Shown piece after piece: positions 43,926 to 55,334 of a stretch of DNA of 64,000 nucleotides. Within the stretch, counting starts at the first letter, position 1; the number at the start of each line of letters is the position of its first letter. The stretch is from assembly GCA_963965975.1 (NCBI GenBank), contig CAWYPL010000005.1, positions 1 through 64,000 of the forward strand. Reading direction: 5' to 3'. Position numbers and translations under genes: made by a program. The notes under the pieces were generated by a model that worked only from the letters and a program-made list of their open reading frames with translations, was not told the DNA's origin and did not search any database. Source of the DNA: Xestospongia bergquistia (taxonomy: Eukaryota; Porifera; Demospongiae; Haplosclerida; Petrosiidae).

Positions 43926-44317
43926 GAGAAGAGGTTCATGTTGGTGACTTGCTGTCTAAATGACAATTTTGGCTGCCATAATCAGAATGTAGGTTGGAGT
44001 GACACAATAACTCTTCTTGTCATACAGATACATCTGTGTTTAAAATTTGAAGTTACTATAAAAATGGTATAGTTGTTTTTGACATAAATAAGAAAATAAA
44101 AAGAGACTTAAAACAACAAATGACATCATAACATTATACAGAAATGAGGCAAACCAAACTAAATAGATCATGGGAAAAACAAAACAATGAATTACAAACC
44201 AAAATGAGGCAAAACAGTAAATTTATCATGAAACAAATCAGACAAATCAAACTAATCAACTAATCGGGAAACAAAGTAATACAGCTAAAATTAAAGCAAA
44301 ACAAACTAAATGTAATC
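43926..44317. other. No gene seen; A-rich DNA
   Basis: A-rich sequence with repeated AACAAACTAAAT and ATGAGGCAAA words. No coding region. Confidence 0.5.
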
Positions 44318-44481
44318 GACTCAATGGTCTAATATTCTCATAAAACAGAAATTTATTCTTGAAGGACACAACCTTTCACCTTGCCATTTGCAAAGGCTTC
44401 CTCAGGTGCATTGGGAAATGTCTATCTTCACAACAGGTGTTGTGAAATTTCTGTTTTATGAGAATATTAGACCACTGAGTC
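44318..44481 (-). mobile_element. 164-bp inverted-repeat insertion carrying a hammerhead-like motif
   Basis: The 37-bp ends (44,318-44,354 and 44,445-44,481) are reverse complements with one mismatch. Inside, the minus strand reads GCAC, CTGAGGA (44,405-44,399), GCCTT...AAGGT, GAAAGGTT, GTGT: hammerhead boxes with stem I GCAC/GTGT. Probably a fold-back PLE terminus; a small DNA transposon is less likely. Confidence 0.6.
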
Positions 44482-44879
44482 AATTACCTACAAAACAAAC
44501 TAAATTTAGGATAAAAATAGGGTCATGGGACCTCTGCTGATTTGACCAAACAGAACAATACTTGAAAATGTCATATTTCAGGAGATATTGGCACTGACAA
44601 GATTACAACATATAGTAAGTAGTAAAGGGGATAACTGTGCAGAAAATATAGTAATTAGTAATGGATACAAATGATTTGTGGCATACCTGTATTGTTTGGA
44701 AAATGGAATTCTCATGCCAATTTCCCACACAAATCACATGTGACAACCAATCAGAAAACTGTTTACATATGTGTGTCACCAACTAGGTAAAATACATACA
44801 GAAACATACCTTTTTAGAGCATTATATGAAATATATATCATATTCTTTCCTTCAAGACCTTTTTCTGCTGCAATTATAA

Positions 44880-45350
44880 AGGTGTATAGACAATGTCTTG
44901 ATGCATGTAGACAATGCATAGATGTACAGTGAGTTGTAAAGAATTCACACAACATCATCTAAAATTTGTTCCTGGAAATGTTTTCAGAACTAACTAGTTC
45001 CTTCTTCAGCCTTGGTTGATGAACTGATGAGAAGACCAGAGAACTTGAAGTTTAAATACTGCTGGAGAAGATGACACTTTGTGATGTGTAAAACTGTTTT
45101 TTACACACCACACAGTTTTTACACATCACAAAATGTCATCTTCTCCAACAGTATTTAAGCTTCAAGTTCTCTGGTCTTCTCACCAGCTCATCAACCAAGG
45201 ATGAAGAAGGAACTAGTTAGTTCTGAAAACATTTCCAAGAAACAATTTTAGTTGATACTACATGAATTCTTTACTACTCATTGTACTAATGTTACATCAA
45301 TCATGCATCCTTTCAAAATGTCTAGATTAACCTGCATATCTAGACAATGT
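44880..45350. repeat. Large fold-back palindrome with PLE ends
   Basis: The arms (about 44,880-45,097 and 45,110-45,350) are inverted copies, roughly 90 percent identical in the inner 150 bp. The centre is GTGTAAAACTGTTTTTTACA. Each arm has a CTGAAGA-GGAACT-AGTT-AGTTCT-GAAA hammerhead-like motif: minus strand at 44,970-45,012 with a perfect core, plus strand at 45,199-45,240 with the first core base changed. Confidence 0.8.
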
Positions 45351-45935
45351 CTAAACCATGTCTACATGTATCACTGTGATGTCAATGGTGTTGTCAATGA
45401 CACAATTGCACTCATTAGCTCACAATGCTCAAAATGAGGTGAAACATGACTTTTCCAGTCATTTGATTTCATTAGCACCAGCATTGCTGTCATATAATGC
45501 TAAGTGCATTATCCATGGGATCACCTTGTGCATTAGGTAAAGACAATTGAAACAAAGTGTAAGATGACTCTTTTGGTCATGTGATGCTGTTGGCACCAGT
45601 GGAGGTAGCACATGATGCTGATGCTATAGTCAATGGCACCATTTTGTTTGCTAGGTCAAGATGACTGAAACAAGGTACAACATGACTCTTTGGTCATGTG
45701 ATGCCAGTGTTGGCATCACATGACACCAATGGCATCATCAACAGCACCATTGCATTTGGGTTGAAAATGATCAAAACAAGATCCAACATGACATTTTCAG
45801 TCATTTGACACTGTTGGCACTGGTATCAGCATCATGTGTTGTTGATTGCATTTTCATTAGCACCACTGTATTTGTTAGGTCAGGATGATTAAATAATGTG
45901 CAGCATAACATTTGTTGTCATGTAATGCCATTGAT
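45351..45935. repeat. About 117-bp imperfect tandem repeat, four to five units
   Basis: Blocks with TGACTCTTTTGGTCATGTGATG, TTGGCACCAG and AAGATGACTGAAACAAGG recur at about 117-base spacing. The units are diverged. No coding region. From 45,936 to 46,211 I see nothing identifiable. Confidence 0.65.
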
Positions 45936-46211
45936 GGGGTATATGGGGGTATGAATAGGGGTAATACCTTTGTGGTCTGACAGCTGCACTTTGGTCAGAG
46001 ACACTGGTCCTCATTCAACCCCACAGACCTCTCACATCCACCTCCAAGTGCTGTAATCTGCTAAACTGTCTCAGCTGAATGATGTGAGGGAGTGATGTTT
46101 ACATGGCATCACTGGGTGGATGAACAGATGAGATTCAGTCAGTCAACAGTCAGGGTGGAAGGGCTACACACCACTGTCAGCTAAATGGCCATGTGTACAT
46201 GACTAAGGTAA

Positions 46212-46735
46212 GCCAATAATGCAGGGGGCAATTGGCTGTAGTCAGGCTTGGACAGGGATGGACTCTGTCAAGCAAACCCACCCTAGACACACCTGTGACA
46301 GTGAAAGCAAATCAGAATGCCATACCAAATCAGTCACAGCCTGGGTCATCAATGGCCTCACCTACCAATGTACATCAGAATGGAAGTTTAAATTGTGCAA
46401 CTGATGCCTCTGTGTCTACACTTTGCAGAAGAGATGATTTGTTATCAAAATGTGGAGTGTTAGAACACTATACACACCAGGAAATGTACAAGAACTCACT
46501 CATGAAATGAAAAGATATCACTGGAATATTATTAGCTTTTGTGAAATATGATGGAAAATTTCAGAGACCACTTTCAATGAAGGATACAAGACATTTTTCA
46601 GTGGCCAAGATGACAAACATGAGAAAGGCATTGGCTTCCTAATTCACAAGGACAATGTGAAAAATATTTCTGTTGAGATAAATTTTGAACTTTGTTCATC
46701 TTATAAATTTGATACAAACAGAATGAGAAATATCT
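46212..46735 (+). pseudogene. LINE endonuclease N-terminal fragment
   Basis: The translation at about 46,450-46,735 reads WSVRTLYTPGNVQELTHEMK, RYHWNIISFCEI, a stop, then FFSGQDDKHEKGIGFLIHKD. The N-V-R-T-L-Y start, E-M-K repeat and G-x-x-DDKHxxGVGFL segment match the AP endonuclease of the LINE group to which the 43,672 fragment also belongs. A preceding 92-residue frame may be its N-terminal extension. Truncated after about 100 residues. Confidence 0.7.
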
Positions 46736-46744
46736 ATCTACAAA

Positions 46745-48760
46745 GGAGGGCATGACCTAAGCTGAAGATGGTGACCCTGAACCATATTAAATACAAACCT
46801 GTTAGAAGTAATGTTTCTGCATTGATCCAAAAAAATGGGAAAGCATACCAGCCTGAAAAACCAAAGATGAGGATGATGAGGAGGCTGTGGATTGTGATAC
46901 ATGAGGAGTGCTGGCCCCTTTCTTCCTAGCATCAGCAGAAGTGATAGAGACACTACCACCAGCAGACTTCTTGCCACCTGAATGAGTCTTAATCCTACTC
47001 TCCAAGTGAGGCCTCCTAACCAAAGAGGTACCACTAGACTCTGGCACAGGCCTTAATGCAACAGAACCAATCCATAGCTGTATCTTGCATCTTCCCCCAC
47101 TTCTCTAAGGGGGGAAGATCAAGATAAGCCTATGGATGACTGTTGTTAAGCCTGTGCCAGAGATCAGTTTACATGACCATACAGGCAAGCTTCACTAGGA
47201 GGAACCACATCCTTGAGATCATGACAAAAGGGGAACTGTGAAGCCCAGATCTCACAATGCTGCCTGGAAGCAAAATTAAAAATATGTCCTTAAATATGAG
47301 CTTAGTTCCCAACTCATTTGGACACTGCATCATCCAGAATGTCATGAACCTTGAGAAGTAATTCACACACTTCTGACACAGGAATAACTCCTCCCTCAGA
47401 ATCTGGTAGAGAGGAAATAGTATCAACAAGGGAAACTGAGGTGAGAAATGAGCTGTTCAGTGTTGAGAGTGACATGAGCAGCTGCACCAATGCCAGTCTG
47501 AAATTCTGATAGACTCTGATCAGCCTTCCTATTTGCAGGAGTCAAGGTGATGTTATCAAGTGCTGTAGAAGACTGGAACCCAAAGGCTGCAGGGTGGTTA
47601 GAGAAGTAGTAAACACTTTAGATGCCAACATCCTGGTAGTCAGAGGCATAGGTGCAAAAAGGCTCCAAGCCTGGCACCATATTTACAAGAGATGATGCTG
47701 GGAGCAAGCTGCAGTTTAGAAGTATCAGAAATAGTATTGAGTGGAGAAACCCAGAGGAGACTGAAGATGTAGCAGCATCAGGCTCATCTAAGGACATGTC
47801 CAATTTGGTGTCTCAATAGAATCAGTGAGGATGGAATCCAAGCCCTTTTCAAGCAACAACTTAGTCTAGAAAGGAATAAACCTCATATCCTGCTTCCAGG
47901 GGAAAGTGGGTAGGTGATTACACCTTACCCATGAACCCCAGATAAATGTGGGAATGAACAACCAACTGCTCTGTAGACCAGGTGTGAGTAAACTCATCAA
48001 CCTGATACCCAATCACCACACCAGAATGACCAGGTTTAATCCCACAACAGATTCAGAGTCAACTATGTCATCATATAGAACCAAAACTGGAAAAGAAGAC
48101 CTGTCCCCACCCTTCAGGGAAGGTGGATGGATTGGGTGACTCTCTGTCAAGTCCCCAAAGCTGTATAGCCCCACCATATGGTTGGAATGGCTGGAGGACA
48201 GCTGACTCAGTAGCAGAAGGCTCCCCCTACTTAAAGCAGTGGAGGCAGCAGCCACTCAATGCATTCCTGGCATGGGCTGATGGCCATTACCAGGTTGTAC
48301 ATATGCCTGCCATAGGTAAGCTTCAAAGGGCTGCAATGGTGCAAATTCTAGTGGTTGAGTCCCCATAGGTGAATACAGCATCCAGCATGGCACCTGGGAG
48401 CAGAAATTATACACCATAACAGACACCAAAAATATAATAAGCAAAATGGTGGGAGGCTCCACTCTGAAAAAGAAACCTACCTGCTGAGGACACATGGCAT
48501 AATTGGCATAAGACTGAAGAGGCATCTGAGACTAAGGTTGCTGCTATGGCACAGTGGCAAGGCCAACAACACCCCCAGAAATCCTTGGTGTCAGCAGTGG
48601 TGGCAGAACCACGTCATGCTGACCTGATGTCACTTGAAGCCCCATCAAGGAGGGAGCCATGATGACAGCCAAGAGGAGAGATGATGTACTGGAGCACAAA
48701 ACAGTCACAGGAGAAGTAGTAGTCATATCTGTGGTAATAAAAGTTTAAGACATAATAAAA
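46745..48760 (-). pseudogene. Gag-like ORF1 remnant, possibly of a DIRS/Ngaro element
   Basis: Several overlapping minus-strand frames that read as one broken low-complexity protein. They include MAPSLMGLQVTSGQHDVVLP and a QQPQSQMPLQSYANYAMCPQ stretch near 48,500-48,650. A MDMSLDEPDAATSSVSSGF segment lies near 47,800 and a Ser-rich end (STASSSSSSLVFQAGML) near 46,850. The composition resembles ORF1 of DIRS-type elements. A tyrosine-recombinase remnant on the same strand at 52,990-53,330 supports the idea. Low certainty: no diagnostic motif. Confidence 0.35.
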
Positions 48761-49429
48761 ACACTTCAAGAAAAGAACAAATCATTAGCATGAAACATAG
48801 CATACATCGATAGGCATCCAGTCCAGTAAGAAGTGACCCACAATGATGGGGAGCAACAGGTGTGACCATTATAAACTGACAGGCAAATGGATGTACCAAC
48901 AGACACAGAAATGCCACAGAAATGACAGATGTACTGATGCCCCCTAAAACACCCTATGACATATGGGGTGTACAGTTGTCCCCAAGTCCCCATGACATAT
49001 GGGGAACATAATGGCATATGGATGTACAAGGGCATATGGCCATATGGGGGACATGGATGTCTCCAATTAGAAATACATCATATTATGGGCAGTTTTAGCA
49101 ATTTTAATTGAAATAATGCTTGGAAAAAATGAGGATAATTCAACTCAATCTAACATCACCCACACCGGGAACTCAGTGCAACAAGGTTATGTTTACACTG
49201 TGGATACACTTAGGTCTATAAAGGGTAAAGTTGATCATGATAGATGGTTCAAAATACTAAATCCACAAACATGCAACATCATCAGAAAGCTGAGACTAAA
49301 TCACAAGAAGACTAGAAGAGGAAAAAGGTAAAAGCACAGAATATACATCAGAAAAGGTCAGTTGAACTTGAAAATCTTATTACTATACAATGCAAAAGGG
49401 AATCCAAAATCAAGAGGCAAGATACAAAC

Positions 49430-50299
49430 TTACACATAACGTTAGCAAATGTCCAATCTCTTAAACCAAAGGAGCTACTATGTTTAGACCATATAGTAGG
49501 AAATAACACAGACTTATGCATTTTAACTGAAACATGGTTAAAGAATGAAGACTCAATCTGGCTACAGGGATGCAAACTTAACAAGAATGGCTGGAAAATT
49601 TCGAGTATACACAGAGAATACAGAACAGGAGGCAGTATTGCACTAGTGTACAAATCCAAATATAACTCAAAAACAGTTAGAAAGGAAAAGACAAGATCAT
49701 TTGAATATGGAATCTGGCACATATCTTCAGCTAATATGAATCTGTCTATAGCTGCAATTTACCATCCACCTTATACCAACAAAAATCACATCACCAATAA
49801 CATGTTTATTGATGACTTTACAGACTGGCTAGTGGAGGAAATTATGCTGCATGACAATTTACTAATACTAGGTGATTTTAATCTACATATAAATGACCTG
49901 GACAACCCCGACACAGATATCTTCCTTGATTCAGTAGCAGCAATTGGGCTTAATCAGCATGTGAACTTCACCACACATCAGCTGGGTAATATCCTAGATC
50001 TGGTTATGTCAGAAGAGCTGTCACAATTTCAAATCCTGTCATGTAAACCTGTAGTTTACTTATCGGATCACTGCACAGTAGAAGTGGATATCTCTCTGCC
50101 CAGGGACCATCTGGTAAGAAAACCAATTACATACAGGAACATTAAAGGCATGGACTCAGAAAAATTCATACAAGATGCTAAGCTTGATGACTTACTTCAA
50201 TTGGAAAATCTGGATGAACTGATCATGGCATTTGAAAACAATGTCAATGAAGCTATTGATCAACATACACCAGAGAAAATGAAGATAATTACTGTTTGA
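49430..50299 (+). pseudogene. L2-type LINE AP endonuclease
   Basis: EEP-fold endonuclease that nicks target DNA to prime reverse transcription. Motifs in order: ANVQSLKPKELL (49,442), DLCILTETWLKNE with the catalytic E, YRTGGSIALVYKS, SIAAIYHPPYTNKN, LLILGDFNLHINDL, GNILDLVMSE, VVYLSDHCTVEVDI. All catalytic residues are recognisable. The frame starts before any Met and runs to a TGA at 50,297-50,299, which interrupts the bridge to RT. Confidence 0.92.
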
Positions 50300-52314
50300 C
50301 ACAGCAACCCCTGGTTCACCAAAGAAGTAAAGGATCAGAAAAGAGTTGTTTGCAACAGGGAAAAAATCTGGCAAAAATATAGGCATCAGGAACATTGGAT
50401 TGCACTCAAATTAGAGAGAAGGAAATATCGTGATATGTTAAGGAGAATCAGAACAGATAAGATCACTGAGAAAGTAACAGAATGTGCAGGCAATACTAAG
50501 AAACTGTACTCTCTGGTGTCCTATTTAACTGGATTGGAAATTGAAAATCCTATGCCACCTGGCAAAACAGATGGCGAATTAGCTGAAGAATTTGCAGAGT
50601 ACTTCATGCAAAAACTCAAAACTATATGAGAGGGTCTGGAATATCACTTGTTATATACACCCAGGGACACAGGCATCCTGGAGCTTGAAACATTTAAACA
50701 AGTATCAGAAAGTGATGTGAAACAGGTAATTTCAGAGATGAAAACCAAATCATGTGAGCTTGACATCCTTCCAACATTTAAACTAAAAGAGCTTATTGAG
50801 GATTTTCAACCAATTAGTACAAAAATTGTAAATCTATCATTAGCTGAAGGCAAATTTCCAAGTGATTGGAAAAATGCTCAAATCAGGCCCCTGATTAAGA
50901 AGATGGGTATGGACCTTACTGCCAAATCATATCGACCGGTGTCAAATCTTCCATTCTTGGCAAAAGTAATAGAAAGTGTTGTGCTGGATCAAATGAATGC
51001 TCACTGTGATGAACATAAGGTTATACCAGATTACCAATCCACATAATGTGCCAATTATTCATGTGAGACTGTATTGGTAAAATTGGTTAATGACATCTTA
51101 TGGTGCTTTGAAAGGCAAGAAGGATTACAAACCATCACATGTGATCTCTCGGCAGCCTTTGAAACTGTCGACCACTGTCTGCTTATTGAAGTTCTCCAGA
51201 AAATAGCAGGCTTGGGTGGTAGTGTCATTAGTTAGTGTCAAAGTTATCTGGAATCTAGAACATGCCAAGTGACTGTTGGAGCTGCAGTATCAAATAAGAA
51301 GGATCTGCTATTCTCAGTACCACAAGGCATTTTGGTTGGACCTTGGTTTTATCTAATATATGCCTCAACACTCCAGGATGTGTTAGATGATTCAGATGGT
51401 GGAGAAATGGAAAATCAAGATAAACTTGGTCATCCCATCACTCTATCTGGTTTTGCTGATGATCACATATTCAAGGATAAGTTCAAACTTAAGGATAAAC
51501 ATGATGAAATTGAATGCAAAACAGGACTTGAAAAATGTGCTAAAAGAGTAAAGTCCTGGATGGATTCGAATAGACTTAAAATGAATGATGACAAAACTGA
51601 ATACATTGTTTTTGCCTCATCCAGAATGCTTACATAGAATGTGACTCCATTAACATCAATGGGATAAGCATACCCAGGAGTGAATGCATACGATATCTGG
51701 GAGCATGGCTGGATCAGCAGCTATCACAGAGAAAACACATAATGCTGGAGTGTAGAACTGCTATGATGAATCTACAAAGATTGAAATTGATCAGGAAATA
51801 CCTAACTGAAGAAACAGCAAAAGTCTTAGTGTTGGAACTAGTGCTATCACACTTGGATTACTCGAATGCTATCTTCGTAGGACTCCCAGATAAGGACATA
51901 AAAGCAATGCAAAGAGTACAAAATGCAGCTGCAAAAATGGTATTGTTAAAAACCAAATATGGCAGCTCCACAGATGCTCTGAAAAGGTTGCATTGGCTGC
52001 CCATCAGGTATCGTGTAGATCACAAAATGCTAACTCTTGTGTATAAGTGTCTTCATGATAAAGCACCAGACTATTTGAAAAACTTGCTCATGGTTATTGG
52101 AGACTCAGAAAGAAGTATGAGATCGAACAGTCAATATTTGAGATTACTGATTCCAAAGACTACTAAGAAAACATTTGCAGCAAGATCATTTAGTGTTAAG
52201 GGAGCAGAACTGTGGAACAAGCTACCAAACTCGGTTAAAATCAGTAGTAGTGTAGATGACTTTAAAGCAAAACTCAAAATGTTCCTTTTTGCTAAAGCTT
52301 GCATGGACAATTAA
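50300..52314 (+). pseudogene. L2-type LINE reverse transcriptase
   Basis: Reverse transcriptase of the same ORF2. It continues in the endonuclease frame: WFTKEVKDQKR, ELDILPTFKLKELI, FPSDWKNAQIRPLIKK, YRPVSNLPFLAKVIE, ITCDLSAAFETVDH (motif A), PQGILVGPWFYLIY (motif B) and LSGFADDHIFK (motif C, FADD). After a frameshift near 51,635 it resumes with LGAWLDQQLS, LDYSNAIFVGLPDKD and RVQNAAAKMV. The last part is LHWLPIRYRVDHKMLTLVYK and ends ELWNKLPNSVK. Stops at 50,627, 51,044 and about 51,233. Catalytic residues are intact. The C-terminal signature places it near L2/CR1. Confidence 0.93.
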
Positions 52315-52475
52315 AACAATCAATCTTTAGTCTTACTATCTAGTCAATCTACCATTTTAACCATTTATATTAATGTAAAATTTTTAACAACAGTTTTATA
52401 TTATGTGTTGTAAAGCACATCCGATACCAAAGCATTTAGGACAGTGCTATATTAAGTAAATAAAGTTTCAAAGTT

Positions 52476-52989
52476 ACATACCAACCTGCCTGACAACCCC
52501 CCACATGCCTGCCTGTAAATAAAGATATCCCAATATAAAGCTAAATTCCTACACCTAAAGAGCTGGGAAAATAATTAGGGAACCTCCAGACCACACTGGG
52601 AATGAACCCACACTAGATACACCCATAAAGGCACTGGGTAGGACATAAAAAAAAATGAAATACATGCTATTTGTGAGAAGATGCTGATGAAACATGTTCA
52701 TCACCTAGTGTACAGAAATGGAGGATAAAAAACCTACCATATGCCTAAATGCATACCTTTAGGTACAAGCCAAGTCAATCCAACAAAAATAATTGATAGA
52801 TGGCAAGTATTCAAGGGAGATTTCAGCAGTTAAAAACAGCTGTTGCCAATAATGCAGCTATACAATATGGCTGAATTGAGAAAGAGGAAGTGGAAACCCA
52901 GGTGCACCCTTGTGACAAGGGATTTTAACATAAGGTGGCAGCACCTTATTTTGTTTTGATTTATGTACATAGTACAGCTGTATAAAGAA
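52476..52989. other. No gene seen
   Basis: Flank of the LINE, probably part of a DIRS-like element between its recombinase and gag remnants. No coding region is supported. Confidence 0.4.
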
Positions 52990-53330
52990 AATTAGACAAT
53001 ACTGCAAATGTTGGGCTATCAGGCCATAGCTCTCCCCAGTACCAAGCAAATAGTTATAAAATACATCCATCTGGAGTAGAAACTCCAGACCAGTCACCTA
53101 CTGGCATGATGGCTGCCAAGGAAACTCCAACCACCAAAGCTACAGATGCTATAGCACCCTGGAGAGTGCCAAGAGACATAATTGTCTTGGCCATACTTAA
53201 AATCCTTACCCATGAAGAATCGTCTTGGCACATACTGGCATGTACTTCTTATTGTTGCCAAAGAAAAGAGAGTAACAAATTCATCAAACTTCTTCCTAAA
53301 AGGCTCAATAGAGCATAAATCAGCCTTCAA
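52990..53330 (-). pseudogene. DIRS/Ngaro-type tyrosine recombinase C-terminus
   Basis: A minus-strand frame gives SSWVRILSMAKTIMSL, IASVALVVGVSLAAIMPVGD and WSGVSTPDG. The pattern S-x-A-L-x-x-G-V-x-L-x-x-I-M-x-x-G-D-W-S is the end of crypton/DIRS-type tyrosine recombinases, which insert circular element DNA. The closing tyrosine region is degraded. A related remnant lies at 58,240-58,515 on the opposite strand. Confidence 0.65.
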
Positions 53331-53592
53331 ATAAAATACAGTGCACAGATTAATATTAGAATGAGATTATATACATATATGAGGTGGAAGATGACCTGGT
53401 CAATCCATCTTACTGACAGATACAGGAATAAAAACATCAGCATGATGCTGAAGAAAAAACCTGCTGATTATCAATGTATAACAAAGTTATATCAGTACAA
53501 TGTTTGGCTGTAACAATGAGAATAACATTAGACATCACACAGATCAAACTGCTTACATGAAGGGGGTGTGGTAATAAAAATCAAAAATAAAC

Positions 53593-53955
53593 TTAGAGAC
53601 AATAGGATGATTTGAAGCCTTGTGATGATGATGAGATTCCAAAAGGCTGAAAATGCAGAATGATAAATACTAATTGTGTGCTAAGTAGTTTGGCAATGTT
53701 ATATTTAGTTGAACCCAACATCAGGATATTGCAGTAGTCTAGTTTTGAAGTGACCAGTGCTTGGACAAGTATTCTGGTTGTGTCCATGTCAATGGTGTGC
53801 CTTATTTTGGCAATCTTTTTCAAGGTAAGGTATAGGGTACTACATAGTTTGTTCACATGAATGGTGTTCTTCATGTGTAGATCATAATAGAAGCCAAGAT
53901 TTCTTACTACTTCAGACTTCTGAATGTTATCTTGGCAAATTTTTATGGATGTTGT
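53593..53955 (-). pseudogene. CR1/L2-type LINE RT C-terminal fragment
   Basis: A 93-residue frame: HVNKLCSTLYLTLKKIAKIR, HTIDMDTTRILVQALVTSKL, DYCNILMLGSTKYNIAKL. The L-D-Y-C-N motif and spacing match the region after the RT palm in CR1/L2/Jockey-type LINEs. It runs to the edge of the assembly gap. It is not the same copy type as 49,116-52,475, which has LDYSNAIFVGLP here. Confidence 0.85.
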
Positions 53956-54155
53956 NNNNNNNNNNNNNNNNNNNNNNNNNNNNNNNNNNNNNNNNNNNNN
54001 NNNNNNNNNNNNNNNNNNNNNNNNNNNNNNNNNNNNNNNNNNNNNNNNNNNNNNNNNNNNNNNNNNNNNNNNNNNNNNNNNNNNNNNNNNNNNNNNNNNN
54101 NNNNNNNNNNNNNNNNNNNNNNNNNNNNNNNNNNNNNNNNNNNNNNNNNNNNNNN
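53956..54155. other. Assembly gap (200 N)
   Basis: 200 N placeholder. It probably hides the 5' end of the HINE that follows. Confidence 1.
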
Positions 54156-54318
54156 ATAGATGCCTTGAATACCACTACACTGCATACATATATATAGAGG
54201 AGGGAGATGAACTCCCCTCATCAATCAATCATAGATGCCTTGCATACCAATACACTTTATATATATCTATATATGGACCCCCTAGTCAATCAAGCATAGA
54301 GGCCTTGCATACTGTTAT

Positions 54319-54383
<65 letters not shown>

Positions 54384-54463
54384 CAGGCAGATGGACCCCC
54401 TAGTCAATTGAGCACAGAGGCCTTGCAAACTGTTCCACTTTATATATATATATATATATATAG

Positions 54464-54501
<38 letters not shown>

Positions 54502-54562
54502 AGGGAGATGAACCCCACTGGTCAATTGATCATAGATGCCTTGAATACCACTACACTGCATA

Positions 54563-54608
<46 letters not shown>

Positions 54609-54609
54609 T

Positions 54610-54640
<31 letters not shown>

Positions 54641-54936
54641 TATATATATGCATATATATATACACATATATATAGGAGGGAGATAGACCCCCAGTCAATC
54701 AAGCACAGAGGCCTTGCATACTGCTACATCCACTGCTAGATCTAGTACAATGCATATAGATAAAAGGCAGATGAACCCCCCAGTCAATCAAGCATAGAGG
54801 CCTTGCATACCACTACACCCACTGCTAGATGTAGGACAATGCATATAGATAGAAGGCAGATGAACCCCCCAGTCAATCAAGCATAGAGGCCTTGCATACC
54901 ACTACACTGTGCATATATATATATGTATATATATGC

Positions 54937-54994
<58 letters not shown>

Positions 54995-55158
54995 GGGAGA
55001 TCAACTTCCCCAGTCAATTGAGCACAAAGGCCTTGCATACCACTACACCCACTGCTAGATCTAGTACCATGCATATAGATAGAAGGCAGATGAACCCCTG
55101 TATCCAGCATAGATGCCTTGTATACTGCTACACTGCATATATATATATATATATATAT

Positions 55159-55206
<48 letters not shown>

Positions 55207-55330
55207 CATGGAGATGAACCCCCTGGTCAATCAATAATAGATGCCTTTAATACCACCACACCCACTCCTAAATCTAGACCCCCCATCAATGGAGCATAGA
55301 TGCCTTGCATACTGCTTCACCTACTGCTAG
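54156..55330 (+). repeat. TA-expanded 90-bp-family repeats and (GATA)n
   Basis: ATAGATGCCTTGAATACCAC or GAGGCCTTGCATACCACTAC blocks alternate with GGAGATGAACCCCC-x-GTCAAT blocks and long (TA)n tracts (54,322-54,381; 54,442-54,500; 54,563-54,670; 54,905-54,991; 55,136-55,160). They are followed by (GATA)n at about 55,159-55,206. The core is the reverse complement of the GTGTAGTGGTATTCAAGGCA half-unit of the Hel1 and Hel2 blocks. Confidence 0.85.
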
Positions 55331-55334
55331 TTTT

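Larger units (their letters stand above)
49116..52475 (+). mobile_element. Nearly complete L2-clade LINE
   Basis: A non-LTR element with endonuclease, RT and an L2-like 3' tail (ACAGTGCTATATTAAGTAAATAAAG at about 52,440). A single frame carries most of ORF2 with four stops and one frameshift. It interrupts the DIRS-like minus-strand sequence. An N-terminal 71-residue frame (49,116-49,331) may belong to ORF1 or to the ORF2 start. Confidence 0.88.

Noticed and set aside
44776-45540. Small frames in and around the palindrome
   Set aside because: About 60 residues each, no family resemblance, and overlapping inverted-repeat DNA.
46738-47047. Possible host gene with Ser-rich protein
   Set aside because: Low complexity, several broken overlapping frames, surrounded by transposon remnants; more likely gag-like ORF1 debris.
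53106-53318. 70-residue + strand frame MMAAKETPTTKATDAIAP...
   Set aside because: It is antisense to the tyrosine-recombinase remnant, which has a recognisable motif.
53932-54403. Long frames over the gap and over (TA)n tracts
   Set aside because: They consist of undefined residues from N or of Tyr-Ile repeats from TA; no biological meaning.
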